Shown: piece after piece, positions 16,514-25,320 of the stretch
How the letters are laid out: every line of letters begins with the position of its first letter
How positions within the stretch are numbered: the first letter of the stretch is position 1
Assembly (NCBI RefSeq): GCF_002884445.1
Contig: NZ_KZ614144.1
Location: forward strand, 3,330,094 to 3,394,093
Source: Paenibacillus castaneae
GTDB taxonomy: Bacteria > Bacillota > Bacilli > Paenibacillales > Paenibacillaceae
Length of the DNA: 64,000 nt
Direction: 5' to 3'
Position numbers and translations under genes: made by a program
The notes under the pieces: model-generated
Database searches by the model: none
Seen by the model: only the letters and a program-made list of their open reading frames with translations
What the model was told of the DNA's origin: nothing

Positions 16514-17973
16514 AACTGAACCTCCTTCATCATTTGTTTAGCTGTATCACCTATGATTTGAATCCCTTTTATGATGTCCTCATCTGCAACTCTTGAGAAA
16601 CCAAGACGCATCGTATGATGGCCTTTATTATTCGTAAAAAAAATGTTGCCCGGTGTAAATATAACCCCATTGCGACGACAGCAATCTAACAGGACATTGG
16701 TATCAAAATTATCATCGAATTCAATAAACACGTGTAGTCCTCCGTCGCCTGAAAGCCGCTTTAACGGAATAAACGCTCTACAGCACCGAATAACTAATTC
16801 ACACTTCCGCTTATATTCAGCTTTAGCTTTTTTCAAATATTTCTCGAAATTGCCATTATGAAGATATTGATAAAGCAAGGATTGATCTAGCGTGGAGGTG
16901 TGAATGCTTTGCGCTCTTTTAACGCTTTCAAGATAATAGATGAACTCTTTATCCGCCAAAACCCATCCAACCCGAAGGCCTGGGAAAAGAATTTTAGAAA
17001 AACTGCCTATATATATGACACTGTTTCCATTACCGTTGCATGCAATTAAAGGGGCAATGTGGGATCCTGAATATCTTAGTTCCTCGTTGAAACCGTCTTC
17101 TATCAGCGGGACTTGATATTTATGGAGCAGCTTGATAACTTCCGTTCGTTTATGAGGAGACATCACAATACCAGTTGGATTATGATAAGAAGGCACAAGA
17201 TAGGCTAAATCAAATGGTCGTTCTGACAATTCTTTCTCCAGTTCCACAAGATTGATCCCATCCTGCTCCATCTCAATACCCGTAATTTCAAATCCATGCA
17301 TTTTAAAAATTTTAATAGCTGCATGATGAGTAGGATTCTCGCAAATGACACGCCCATTTTTCTGGATTAAAGCCGACAATATGAGGTCTAACCCTTCTGT
17401 AAAACCATTCGTAATCAGGATTTCCTTACCCTCTAGATTAACCCCTTTATTCTCCAAGTATCGAAGCAAATATTCCATTAACGGTTTATAGCCTTGCGCA
17501 TATCCATAGTTTAAGATGATTTCACCCTCAATGGACATCCGATCTAAAAAAGCTCGTTTGACATTATCGAGATCAAACAATTTTTCATCCGGTGCGATAC
17601 TTGTAAAATTGATTTCCCCTTTAATCGAGCGAATCCCATGCTTAATAAGATCCAGCTCTTCAGCAATCTTCGCTTGATCACTAATGTTCTGCTTCCAATT
17701 AAGCTGCCATGATTGTGCAGTTACTGCCTCGCCCCATATTTGAGCAACAAAGCTCCCTTTTCCTTTATCTACATATACGAATCCTTCGTCTTTCAAATCA
17801 TCGTAAGCACTAACTACCGTATTTCTACTGACATTCAACAAAGTACTGAGTTCACGCGTGGACGGGAGTTTCTGATTCGCTTGCAATACGCCTACAGTAA
17901 TTAAACGTTTCATATATTCCTTTACCTGGGTATAGGCTGGGCGGTCATCCGTCAAATTGAATTCAGTAAACAT
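16510..17973 (-). CDS. ddlR: MocR-type GntR/aminotransferase regulator (DdlR-like)
   Basis: 488 residues. N-terminal winged helix of GntR type (AYTQVKEYMKRLITVGVLQ, then LPSTRELSTLLNVSRNTVVS). It is followed by a class-I aminotransferase-like domain with the PLP lysine in YIGSFSKILFPGLRVGW and a C-terminal small domain. Start at 17973 has AGGGGTGATT upstream. The gene is fused by an ATGA overlap to ddl, the arrangement seen for DdlR, a PLP-binding activator of D-Ala-D-Ala ligase expression. D-alanyl compounds or PLP adducts are therefore the likely effectors. The name rests on context plus family, not on a specific residue. Confidence 0.8.
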   Translation of the reverse strand: MFTEFNLTDDRPAYTQVKEYMKRLITVGVLQANQKLPSTRELSTLLNVSRNTVVSAYDDLKDEGFVYVDKGKGSFVAQIWGEAVTAQSWQLNWKQNISDQAKIAEELDLIKHGIRSIKGEINFTSIAPDEKLFDLDNVKRAFLDRMSIEGEIILNYGYAQGYKPLMEYLLRYLENKGVNLEGKEILITNGFTEGLDLILSALIQKNGRVICENPTHHAAIKIFKMHGFEITGIEMEQDGINLVELEKELSERPFDLAYLVPSYHNPTGIVMSPHKRTEVIKLLHKYQVPLIEDGFNEELRYSGSHIAPLIACNGNGNSVIYIGSFSKILFPGLRVGWVLADKEFIYYLESVKRAQSIHTSTLDQSLLYQYLHNGNFEKYLKKAKAEYKRKCELVIRCCRAFIPLKRLSGDGGLHVFIEFDDNFDTNVLLDCCRRNGVIFTPGNIFFTNNKGHHTMRLGFSRVADEDIIKGIQIIGDTAKQMMKEVQL

Positions 17974-18040
17974 CCAATCACCCCTAGAAATATAATGGCA
18001 TACATTTAACAATAAAATAAGGACCACGATGTGTGATTTT

Positions 18041-18134
18041 CTGCCCACTTGTGGGTTAGCTTTAATAAATAAAGGGGAGCAGCTGCCGTAGCATACTGCT
18101 CCATGTTTGTTCTAATATCGCTGATTTGGTAACT
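18041..18134. repeat. attC-like spacer S4
   Basis: CTGCCCACTTGTGGGTTAGC and TTTAATAAA, stem GGAGCAG/CTGCTCC (18076-18082, 18096-18102), then TTCTAATATCG and GGTAACTATG. Lies between the aldO stop and the ddlR start. Confidence 0.5.
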
Positions 18135-19410
18135 ATGAATAGTTCTCCATAATATAGTTTTTCAAGAAGGCGTTGCAGAACTTTCCGTTGGGGTCGAATT
18201 GAAGAAGTAATTGTTTAAAATCGGGCAGCTTCTCGTATAGTGATTGTAGATGGACGGGCGGCATAGCAAACAACTTTGCCCAATGAGGACGGGCATGGAA
18301 AGGCGCAAGCTGTTCCTCGATTATCGGTAATATTTGCCGGACAGCCTCCCAATCCGCCTTCCACGTAAAGTGAATAGCCACCGAATCCTGCTTGTAACAA
18401 GGGCTCATCCACAGATTGTCTTCCGCAATCGTGCGAATCTCGGACACATAAAGATGTGGCGATATGATGTCCCGTATTCGGTCAATCGCACATAGTGCAT
18501 GATAGGCATCTTGGCGCGACACGAAATATTCACTTTGCAGTTCTTCACCAGCGCTTGGCGTGAAGTCCATGCGGAAGTGAGGCAGCCGTTCATGCCATGG
18601 CCCGGAAATACCCAACTGCTCGCTGCAATTGTCTGCAGAGTGGCCTGGTACTGGATGTCGATGCTCGGTTGCCAGCTTAGCGCCAAAAAAATGTGATTCC
18701 ACTGAAGCAGGGTCATGATCTGTTATTTTCTGCTTTAGCCAGACTTGATTGAATGACGCTGTTTTCCAATCCGTAAATAGACTAACACTGTAAGCACTAG
18801 AGAAAATATCATCAAAATGATCTTTAAGTTGCACGAAAGGCAAATTATCGAATACGAATTGCCTCATCTGAAATGTGGGAACCACATCTAGCGTAATTTG
18901 CGTGATAATTCCAATTCCTCCAAGTCCCACGACCGCTCCAGCAATGAGACCTTCTTGTTGGTCACGAGAGAAAACGACTCTCTCCCCATCCGCTTTGACA
19001 ACTTCCATGGAATGCACCGCTGATGAAAGATTACCGTTCTGGTCACCAGAACCATGTGTTCCCGTTGCGCATGCTCCTGCAATTGTAATGTGCGGCAACG
19101 ACGCCAAATTATGCAAAGCAAAGCCATATCCGTGCAGATATTGACACAGATCACCATATCTAATACCAGCCTCGACCGTAACCTTACTTCGTTTATGGTC
19201 TAGTTCAATTACTCGGTTAAGCTTCTGAAGAGAGAGAAGGCTCTCGGAACAATCAGCGATGTCATTGAACGAATGGCGAGTGCCAAGTGCCTTGATTTGA
19301 CTGCTACGAGCTACTAATTCTTGTACTTGTGCCACAGTTTCCGGAACATGGAGTTCCGAAGCGCTATACCTATAATTGCCTGACCAATTTCGATTATTAT
19401 CCATACACAT
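18133..19410 (-). CDS. aldO: Alditol oxidase-like FAD oxidoreductase
   Basis: 425 residues of the VAO/ALO flavoprotein family, very close in layout to Streptomyces AldO. It starts NWSGNYRYSASELHVPETV, has GTRHSFNDIAD where AldO carries its covalently flavinylated His, and LPHITIAGACATGTHGSG of the FAD domain. The substrate half includes ISGPWHERLPHFRMDFTPS and ends HARPHWAKLF...DPNGKFCNAF. The expected reaction is O2-dependent oxidation of polyols such as xylitol or sorbitol to aldoses with H2O2. Monocistronic; the stop lies at the edge of spacer S4. Similarity to actinobacterial enzymes fits lateral transfer. Start at 19410 is tentative; MDNNRN two codons later is equally possible. Confidence 0.88.
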   Translation of the reverse strand: MCMDNNRNWSGNYRYSASELHVPETVAQVQELVARSSQIKALGTRHSFNDIADCSESLLSLQKLNRVIELDHKRSKVTVEAGIRYGDLCQYLHGYGFALHNLASLPHITIAGACATGTHGSGDQNGNLSSAVHSMEVVKADGERVVFSRDQQEGLIAGAVVGLGGIGIITQITLDVVPTFQMRQFVFDNLPFVQLKDHFDDIFSSAYSVSLFTDWKTASFNQVWLKQKITDHDPASVESHFFGAKLATEHRHPVPGHSADNCSEQLGISGPWHERLPHFRMDFTPSAGEELQSEYFVSRQDAYHALCAIDRIRDIISPHLYVSEIRTIAEDNLWMSPCYKQDSVAIHFTWKADWEAVRQILPIIEEQLAPFHARPHWAKLFAMPPVHLQSLYEKLPDFKQLLLQFDPNGKFCNAFLKNYIMENYS

Positions 19411-19538
19411 ACACTCCCGCTAAATCGGATGAAAGATCAGTGCAAAAATATTGATATGTTTAAAATAACATTCCACTTTTTATGGAAGTTTCCTTCCCGT
19501 AGCTGAGTGGAACTGCCGATGCAACACCATTCATTTTC

Positions 19539-19961
19539 TTATCTAGTCCATGTACTTTCAACTTTCTTGTCCAGATAATCATATACATAAATAAGTTGTT
19601 CTCCATCATCAACTAAATAGAGTTTACTAATAAATTCTTCACTCATAGACTCTTCATCGTAAGAAATATCCATACTGAACCCGTGAATTATGATGTATTG
19701 TTCCATTAGGTTTACTTCTGTTACCTCATATTCCGCTTTGCTCAATAGTTGACCATTAATGATACCAATATGTTCTATCCCGTCATCTAAACCTAAGTAC
19801 ATATCTTTTTCACTTGCATTTACCCAATGTCCCTGAACCTTTTTGATAAAATTTTTATTCTCTAAAAGTTCATGGTTATCTTTAGATGTTTGGTTATCTT
19901 CTTGTGTACTACAACCAGATAAAAGTAAAGACAAAAAAATAACAATTAAAACTCTTCTCAT
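19539..19961 (-). CDS. Small lipoprotein of unknown function
   Basis: 140 residues. Type-II signal MRRVLIVIFLSLLLSGC with the lipobox LSGC predicts a membrane-anchored lipoprotein. The mature part is acidic and beta-rich (KVQGHWVNASEKDMYLGLDD, SKAEYEVTEVNLMEQYII). It resembles small DUF lipoproteins of Bacillales that bind in a lipocalin-like way, but no family is secure. Start 19961 is chosen for AGGTGAGG and because the signal peptide begins there. A weak box remnant (TTCCCGTAGCTGAGTGGAAC) lies downstream near 19495. Confidence 0.75.
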   Translation of the reverse strand: MRRVLIVIFLSLLLSGCSTQEDNQTSKDNHELLENKNFIKKVQGHWVNASEKDMYLGLDDGIEHIGIINGQLLSKAEYEVTEVNLMEQYIIIHGFSMDISYDEESMSEEFISKLYLVDDGEQLIYVYDYLDKKVESTWTR

Positions 19962-20010
19962 AACCTCACCTACTTTGAATATAATCTGATTTATATTCGC
20001 TTTCACTAAT

Positions 20011-20242
20011 CAATTATCCTGCCCGTGGGACTTGATCTAGAGGCTGCTTATTAAATCTACTCATGGTAGAGATCCAATGATTCCAGATATCGGTCTACAT
20101 ATTTCTAAAGAGAAACAAGTCCTTAAGCGTCGTTAATGAGGGTGTAATCAGAAGTGGAGGAATAAGCGATTTACGTCATTGCAACGAAATAAATACAGCC
20201 GCTCTCTCAAGAGAGCAGGCTGTATTTATCTTAAAGCTATTA
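20011..20242. repeat. Split attC-like remnant S5 with terminator hairpin
   Basis: CAATTATCCTGCCCGTGGGAC at 20011-20031 is a left half-site. At 20191-20227 a long stem AAATACAGCC.GCTCTC/GAGAGC.GGCTGTATTT with a TCAA loop follows, next to the PIN gene stop. The 150 bases between show nothing else. Confidence 0.5.
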
Positions 20243-20698
20243 ATTAGATGGAATGATTCGAATATCCTTATCCAGATTAGCAAGCATCATGTAATTGCGA
20301 TTAAAAGTAAAGATGCGTTTCACCTGATAATAAGACATGGTCACAGCTGTGAATGCTTCGCTGAGTGAGAAATGGAGCTCGGGCCTGTCCATAAGCAATC
20401 TGCGCGATTCCCTATCAAATTCAGGACCGCTTGAGATGACCGCCAGCTTGCCTCTACTCACTGCCTTATCAATTGCATTCAGAAAATATTCTGCCTGCTG
20501 ATAGCTGTATTCATTGCGAAGCCATTCGTGAAGATCAGATATAATGGAGTTTGTTGTTACGTAATTACGTTCAAGATCATGCAAGTCCGAAAACAGGGAA
20601 CGAGCTTTCACATAACGTGGGTCTTCAGGGTTCATTAAAGCGGCTAAAGCTGTTTCATCAAGAAATATTGTATCTTGAATGTTCAATTGGTTATCCAT
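20240..20698 (-). CDS. PIN-domain protein (VapC-like toxin candidate)
   Basis: 152 residues with a PIN-type order of elements: IFLDETALAALMNPED (first acidic residue), TTNSIISDLHEWLRN (second), then LHFSLSEAFTAVTMSY and FTFNRNYMM. In active VapC ribonucleases the last two carry Asp (TDAF, FDxDF); here they read SEA and FNRN, so one acid is Glu and one is Asn. Activity may be weakened or altered. It lies 13 bases after the RHH-like gene, as in a toxin-antitoxin pair, with GGAGTG before the ATG. TA pairs are common stabilisers of gene-cassette arrays. Confidence 0.75.
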   Translation of the reverse strand: MDNQLNIQDTIFLDETALAALMNPEDPRYVKARSLFSDLHDLERNYVTTNSIISDLHEWLRNEYSYQQAEYFLNAIDKAVSRGKLAVISSGPEFDRESRRLLMDRPELHFSLSEAFTAVTMSYYQVKRIFTFNRNYMMLANLDKDIRIIPSN

Positions 20699-20711
20699 AT
20701 GTTTGCACTCC

Positions 20712-21011
20712 TTAATCCTTTAGTTTGCAAATACCATCCAAATACAGAAGCGGGTTATCTTCCTTTTGATCCACTGAGAATGGGATTAATTCGTTTGGGG
20801 CACTTGCTAAGTATTGAACAATGATTCCATTAACGATCGTTTGCACTGTCGTATGCTGTTTATCGGCGATTGCTTTCAGCTCAACATAAGATTGTGAATT
20901 GAGTTCTATAGTACCTCCTTCTTGTTCTTCACTTTTTGAAGAAATAAGTCCGGAAGCGGATGACGTTACTTTTTTGATTTGATTTTGAATGAAGCTTTTG
21001 TAATTATTCAC
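20712..21011 (-). CDS. Ribbon-helix-helix-like antitoxin candidate
   Basis: 99 residues. A Ser-rich N-terminus is followed by a short ribbon-helix-helix-like unit (TIELNSQSYVELKAIADKQH, then TTVQTIVNGIIVQYLAS) and an acidic tail. It uses a GTG start with GGAGTG upstream. It precedes the PIN gene by 13 bases and is probably its antitoxin and autoregulator. The RHH call rests on the strand-helix-helix pattern, not on a specific family match. Confidence 0.6.
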   Translation of the reverse strand: MNNYKSFIQNQIKKVTSSASGLISSKSEEQEGGTIELNSQSYVELKAIADKQHTTVQTIVNGIIVQYLASAPNELIPFSVDQKEDNPLLYLDGICKLKD

Positions 21012-21146
21012 TATCGAGTTTCACTCCTTATGTATAACTCTTATTACTATTCGTCAAATTTTGTCGATTTCAGGGGGTTATGTCTGTTCGAATGTCAACT
21101 TTTGGCTTCCAACAAGGTGATGAGCGAAATAAGAGATTATTAAAAA

Positions 21147-21211
21147 CAAGGAGCAGCTGCTGCGGCAAGCTGCTCCTTGCATCGTTCAATTATCGTTACC
21201 CTATTAAGCAA
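21147..21211. repeat. attC-like spacer S6
   Basis: Perfect 12-bp stem CAAGGAGCAGCT/AGCTGCTCCTTG (21147-21158, 21168-21179), then GTTCAATTATCGTTACCCTATTAAGC, which fits the L/R boxes. The stop of the next gene lies in the last box. Confidence 0.6.
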
Positions 21212-21431
21212 ATTTATCTGGGAGCGCCTTAATGATTTCTTCATATTGCAGTGCAACTGCTACCTCTAAAATATGTATAGGGTTTTGATGAGCGTAAGCT
21301 ACAAGCAATTCTTTAGTAAATTCATCATCATTTAATTTTAAACTTCTTTTTACTAATTCCATCATAGCTCTTTGATTACGAAAATTAAGCTGTTCTATTT
21401 TTTCCATTGCTAATTCAATATCACCCTGCAT
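21204..21431 (-). CDS. Small hypothetical protein (cassette-like)
   Basis: 75 residues, wholly helical and acidic: GDIELAMEKIEQLNFRNQRA, then MMELVKRSLKLNDDEFTKEL and a C-terminal EVAVALQYEEIIKALPDKF. No family recognised. ATG preceded by GGAGTGTAC. The TAA is part of spacer S6, the arrangement typical of the other array genes. Could be an immunity or regulatory protein. Confidence 0.6.
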   Translation of the reverse strand: MQGDIELAMEKIEQLNFRNQRAMMELVKRSLKLNDDEFTKELLVAYAHQNPIHILEVAVALQYEEIIKALPDKFA

Positions 21432-21648
21432 TGTACACTCCTACTATCCGTTATTTGCGGTTTTAAATTATTTTGTAGTCATAATCATCGTTAATATAAT
21501 AATAATTCGATGCATTTCCTTTTTTTCAGGGGGGGGACATATATGAGAAAATCTTAACAAGATTATCCTATTCATGCTGTGATAGAATAAGCGCTCTAAG
21601 CCATTCAATAGATTACCTATTATTAGCAAACGGAGGGATTTGAACATC

Positions 21649-22287
21649 ATGTACAGACTTTTGGCATTATTCGCTCTACTATTACTCGTTACCGCAACCA
21701 CAGCAAATCACAAAGTAGACGCTTCACCTGTCTTGAAATTCGGCAGTGTGGGGCAGGACATTCCGGATCTGCAGTTCCGGCTTCAGACGATCGGTTATTA
21801 CAATTTGCCCATAGATACAAGTTTTGGTAACGCCACCCGCAGCGCGGTTCAACGTTTTCAGAAAAATAACGGTCTCCAGAGTGACGGCGTTGTTGGCCCG
21901 AGAACATGGGCGAAGCTCAATAAATTGACGGTCAACAAAATAGAGCTTTCCATGCTTGCGCGTGTCATCTATGCCGAGGCGAGAGGGGAACAATATAAAG
22001 GTCAAGTGGCGGTCGGTGCGGTCGTAATGAATCGACTCCAATCCTCAAAGTTTCCGAATACAGTAAAAGGAGTCATTATGGAGCCAAATGCTTTCTCCGC
22101 CGTAAAAAACGGACAGTACTGGCTTATTCCGAATCAAACGGCATTCAAGGCTGCAAAAGAAGCTGTAAAAGGGGTGGACCCTACCGGCAATGCATTGTTC
22201 TACTTTAATCCAAGTATCACTAGTTCGGCATGGTTCAAGTCGCGTCCAGTCACCAAGAAAATTGGCAATCATCAATTTACACTATAG
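21649..22287 (+). CDS. Secreted SleB/CwlJ-type cell-wall hydrolase
   Basis: 212 residues. Signal peptide MYRLLALFALLLLVTATTA, then a PG_binding_1 repeat (KFGSVGQDIPDLQFRLQTIG through GVVGPRTWAKLNK). A Hydrolase_2 domain follows, starting LARVIYAEARGEQYKGQVAVG with the catalytic Glu and ending KKIGNHQFTL. SleB-type enzymes are lytic transglycosylases that open spore cortex or wall peptidoglycan. ATG at 21649 is chosen because CGGAGGGA lies 11 bases before it; an upstream TTG would overlap that site. It is one of the few plus-strand genes in the region. Confidence 0.9.
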   Translation: MYRLLALFALLLLVTATTANHKVDASPVLKFGSVGQDIPDLQFRLQTIGYYNLPIDTSFGNATRSAVQRFQKNNGLQSDGVVGPRTWAKLNKLTVNKIELSMLARVIYAEARGEQYKGQVAVGAVVMNRLQSSKFPNTVKGVIMEPNAFSAVKNGQYWLIPNQTAFKAAKEAVKGVDPTGNALFYFNPSITSSAWFKSRPVTKKIGNHQFTL

Positions 22288-22333
22288 GTAGTCAAGAGAG
22301 AAAAACATTTAACTAGAACAGGAGAATAAATGA

Positions 22334-22522
22334 GTGAGCATTGAAACCAATGAACGGCATCAGGCTAGAGTTGAATTGGTAATGGATATTATCAAAGTCA
22401 TTTTTGAGAAAGAAACTATTCCACAGGCTTTCAAAGAGAAATTACATACAATGAGCTATGATGATTTAGGCATTTTTGTTATAAATATCGTAAAAAACCG
22501 ATCCATTGATGAAATTCTTTAA
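22334..22522 (+). CDS. Small hypothetical protein
   Basis: 62 residues, helical: ERHQARVELVMDIIKVIFEK then IPQAFKEKLHTMSYDDLGIF. GTG start at 22334 with GGAG upstream; an ATG three bases earlier opens a frame that stops at once. It follows the sleB-type gene by 46 bases in the same orientation and ends before a good terminator, so co-transcription is likely. No family recognised. Confidence 0.6.
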   Translation: MSIETNERHQARVELVMDIIKVIFEKETIPQAFKEKLHTMSYDDLGIFVINIVKNRSIDEIL

Positions 22523-22590
22523 TTTATTATGGTCTATTAATAGTAAGTAGTGTTTCAACGTTAAGCTTTCTTCCCATAACTTTCGTATTA

Positions 22591-22628
22591 GAGGTTCAGC
22601 CAGATCTTTCTGGTTGAACCTCTTTGTT
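22591..22628 (+). terminator. Terminator after the small gene
   Basis: Stem GAGGTTCAGCCAG/CTGGTTGAACCTC (22591-22603, 22610-22622) followed by TTTG. Confidence 0.8.
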
Positions 22629-22672
22629 TACTATGGATAATTCTGGATTAATAATTGCAAATTTAGAGAAAT

Positions 22673-22709
22673 CAGCGATTACGGATGAGGGATACACCCA
22701 TAATCGCTG
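22673..22709 (-). terminator. Stem-loop downstream of ATP-grasp gene
   Basis: CAGCGATTA/TAATCGCTG arms with a 19-base loop, placed 44 bases after the minus-strand stop. Confidence 0.5.
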
Positions 22710-22752
22710 GTATCCATTGTTCCAATTTCAATTATTCAAAATAAATGGTTAC

Positions 22753-24012
22753 CTATCCTCTCATTTCGGTAGATACAGCTTGTCCCTTGTTAAAATAATA
22801 TCGTCGGTAATTGTTTATATGGCCAAAATAATATCGTGAGACTCTTAAAATGCGTTTCAGGTTCAAGTCTTTTTTAAACCAAAGTGATTTGAGCACTTTT
22901 TTCTGTTTGTACAGATTTTTAATTTCAGCAGATAATGCCGGTTCAGTCACATATTTTCGCAATACGAGATTCGGTACATTTGTCCATAGGGCTGTTTTGT
23001 CACTGTATATGCAGTCATTATCTATTCCGTAAACGACATTATCTATCAGCGCAGCTATCATGTTAAGACCTGCTGCCCTGACAAAAAAACTGCTTCTGCC
23101 TAGTCTCGGGTTAATTTCGAACATCATATATTTGCCTGTTCTGCTGTCATATTTCATATCAATATTGGAAAAACCGACATAACCAATATCCTCAAGAAAT
23201 GTCTTTACCTTTTGGTAAATGTCCATATCAGATCGGGAAATAATCGCAGCATAGTTGCCAAGTGTTTTCGGCGCATATTCCTCAAGTACTGGCTGGCCAA
23301 GACACATTATTCTCACATTCCCGTTGTCATCGGAGTAGCTATTGATAACACGCATCGAGCTGTCATCGCCAGGAATAAATTCCTGTATAATTAACTTTCC
23401 TTTATAATCGGAAGTATTCATGTTTTTGACCATCAATAAATACTCATCCTTAGTGTTAAAGAAAAACACCTTCTTTTTACCTTCAAAATGACAGTGCAAA
23501 TACGCGTAGGCATTGCTGTTTTCAGGCTTTACGACGATTGGAAATTGAAAATCCATTTGTTCCAGCGCTCTTTCACGCTCATGCGGTTCACAAACAATCG
23601 TTTTCGGATAATCCAGTCTATGTTTTTCACATAGTTTATAAAATTTATCTTTCGTATCAAACGTATCAAGCAAAGCCTCGGAAATAAAATGATTCCCAAT
23701 AAGTCCTTTGAATTTGCTATAATGCCGTGACAACAACGCAGCATAATAATCCGAACAAGGAATAACGACTATTTTTCTATTCGGAGCCGTATGTTTTTCC
23801 AATATGGAAAGCAGAGCGCCTGGAAATACTGTATCATGGTCAAATCGATCGATTTGAATGAGATCAAACAATTTGCTGTTCATCGTTGGGATTAACAGCC
23901 GGGTGCACAGCAACAGCGGCTTGATCTGGTAAGCCTCTTGGATCAGTCTTACGTTTCCATATGCATTTTCATCACTTCCAAGTATAATCGGCAAAAAATC
24001 GTAACTTTTCAT
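22753..24012 (-). CDS. ATP-grasp carboxylate--amine ligase
   Basis: About 419 residues of the carboxylate-amine ligase ATP-grasp family (D-aspartate ligase-like proteins). Visible elements: N-terminal pre-grasp lobe (LPIILGSDENAYGNVRLIQEA), ATP-grasp FPIVVKPENSNAYAYL, IIQEFIPGDDSSMRV, and the Mg-binding end YMMFEINPRLGRSSFF. A cytosolic enzyme that would join a carboxylate to an amine at the cost of ATP; substrates unknown, with cell-wall cross-bridge or peptide synthesis possible. Start 24012 (MKSYDF) has AAGGAGAAA upstream; in-frame Mets up to 24069 lack sites. Confidence 0.82.
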   Translation of the reverse strand: MKSYDFLPIILGSDENAYGNVRLIQEAYQIKPLLLCTRLLIPTMNSKLFDLIQIDRFDHDTVFPGALLSILEKHTAPNRKIVVIPCSDYYAALLSRHYSKFKGLIGNHFISEALLDTFDTKDKFYKLCEKHRLDYPKTIVCEPHERERALEQMDFQFPIVVKPENSNAYAYLHCHFEGKKKVFFFNTKDEYLLMVKNMNTSDYKGKLIIQEFIPGDDSSMRVINSYSDDNGNVRIMCLGQPVLEEYAPKTLGNYAAIISRSDMDIYQKVKTFLEDIGYVGFSNIDMKYDSRTGKYMMFEINPRLGRSSFFVRAAGLNMIAALIDNVVYGIDNDCIYSDKTALWTNVPNLVLRKYVTEPALSAEIKNLYKQKKVLKSLWFKKDLNLKRILRVSRYYFGHINNYRRYYFNKGQAVSTEMRG

Positions 24013-24268
24013 GTTTTCTCCTTGTTCAATATGTTCTGTATTCATTCCTCTTATTATATCAAAAAACATGCCTCAATTAATGAGAAGTGGCATTATTTAA
24101 TTGAGCATTTTGCAGAAATCTAAGCCCAGGATATTAGAATATAAAAAAGGGTCTTCACCCCATTTTGGAGAAGTTTTTCGGTGACCAAACCAAAAACGTC
24201 AGTACGTTCATTGAGCACTCTTGGGCGCGTATGATTTGCTGTATCGTAAACCGATGTGAAGTACAAAG

Positions 24269-24580
24269 TTATTTATACATTTGTACGTACCACATATTAA
24301 ATCCAAGTTGATCATAAAAGCTTGCTGTTTGTTGCCACCGTTTATTTGAGGATCCAACCAAAGTTCGTGTTACATTGTTTTCTTCTGCTTTGGAGAGTAG
24401 CTCCTTTATAAGTCTTTTTCCTAATCCTTGACCTCTATGCTCTAGAGTATGTATACTTCATATAATTCTGTCTTCAGGCAGGCATGTTCTCACTTCATGC
24501 AAAATAAACCCTCCCAAAAGAAGATGATACTAATTAACAATTCGATGAACCCACTGAATTTTCTTACCTTTTAGATTAGC
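24269..24580 (-). pseudogene. GNAT N-acetyltransferase remnant with two nonsense codons
   Basis: One continuous minus-strand frame reads KKIQWVHRIVN, TAG (24530-24532), YHLLLGGFILHEVRTCLPED, TGA (24458-24460), then SIHTLEHRGQGLGKRLIKEL and the ending QQTASFYDQLGFNMWYVQMYK. The R-G-Q-G-L-G-K acetyl-CoA loop and the FY..LGF end are classical GNAT. The N-terminal third is missing where the spacer at 24565 begins. No frameshift is present, only stops. Confidence 0.85.
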
Positions 24581-24650
24581 AAAGAAAGAGAGCAGTTGCC
24601 GCAGCAATCTGCTCCTTGTTAGTTGAACTATTGTTCTTCGTTAGTTTAAC
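24565..24650. repeat. attC-like spacer S7
   Basis: Left TTACCTTTTAGATTAGC (degenerate), stem AGAGCAG/CTGCTCC with one mismatch, then GTTGAACTATTGTTCTTC and GTTAGTTTA (24640-24648). The Nudix pseudogene takes its TAA from this last box. Confidence 0.65.
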
Positions 24651-25143
24651 CTATCCTTGTATAAATGTAGGTGTCCTCGTATTGATTCGCAATCCACTCT
24701 GACAACACATTACGTGTAGGTGCTCCTAGAATAAAATTAACGTCATTGTTTGGATGCAATTTATAATCGGTTATTTCACTCAGTGGAATCCAAGCAATAC
24801 CCACTTGATGAACGTCAGGGTTTTCACCTACCTTCGCTTCGTGCTTCGACGTGACCTTACACTAAAATGTAAAATCAATTTGATGAACATCTGGTTCTAA
24901 GTCAGGGAATAAGGAATCCCTCTTAGCGATGAATTCATTAATAAAGAGAAGTTCTTCAATTTCCACCTTTAAACTTACCTCTTCGAACACTTCTCTAATC
25001 AAAGTTTTTTGAATGCTTTGACCATGTTCCTGTCCGCCACCTGGAAGAACATAGAATTCCCCTTGAACACCAGTTCTTCTTAATACGAGTAATTGCTCAT
25101 CCTTAATTATCATAGACCCTGCCGCTGTTCGAATTCTCAACAT
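24646..25143 (-). pseudogene. Nudix hydrolase gene interrupted by an in-frame TAG
   Basis: 166 codons in one frame. The N-terminal 93 residues carry GSMIIKDEQLLVLRRTGVQG and a Nudix box region GGGQEHGQSIQKTLIREVFE, with Gln where the first box Glu is expected and Ser at the final Gly. Codon 94 is TAG (24862-24864). The frame then continues cleanly through CKVTSKHEAKVGENPDVHQV, WIPLSEITDYKLHPNNDV and ends NQYEDTYIYTRIG. The truncated N-terminal product would lack the C-terminal strands. Good ribosome site (GTGAGGTG). A decayed cassette gene, normally a nucleotide-diphosphate hydrolase. Confidence 0.85.
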
Positions 25144-25222
25144 ATTCGCACCTCACTGTAATAAATCCCTAACGAAATAAAATTCGCCAATTAGTTATTT
25201 TTACCTTTTTCGCTTGAGTTGC

Positions 25223-25317
25223 AACATAACTGCCTGTTAGTTGAGCTGATTTCCAGCAAGCAAAAAAAGCGATGGATCGGTTCTATCGCTGTGCTATCGT
25301 TCTCCGTTAGTTTAATG
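25223..25317. repeat. attC-like spacer S8
   Basis: AACATAACTGCCTGTTAGTTGAG, stem AGCGAT/ATCGCT (25268-25273, 25285-25290), then TGCTATCGTTCTCCGTTAGTTTAATG. Both simple sites are well kept. Confidence 0.7.
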
Positions 25318-25320
25318 ATG

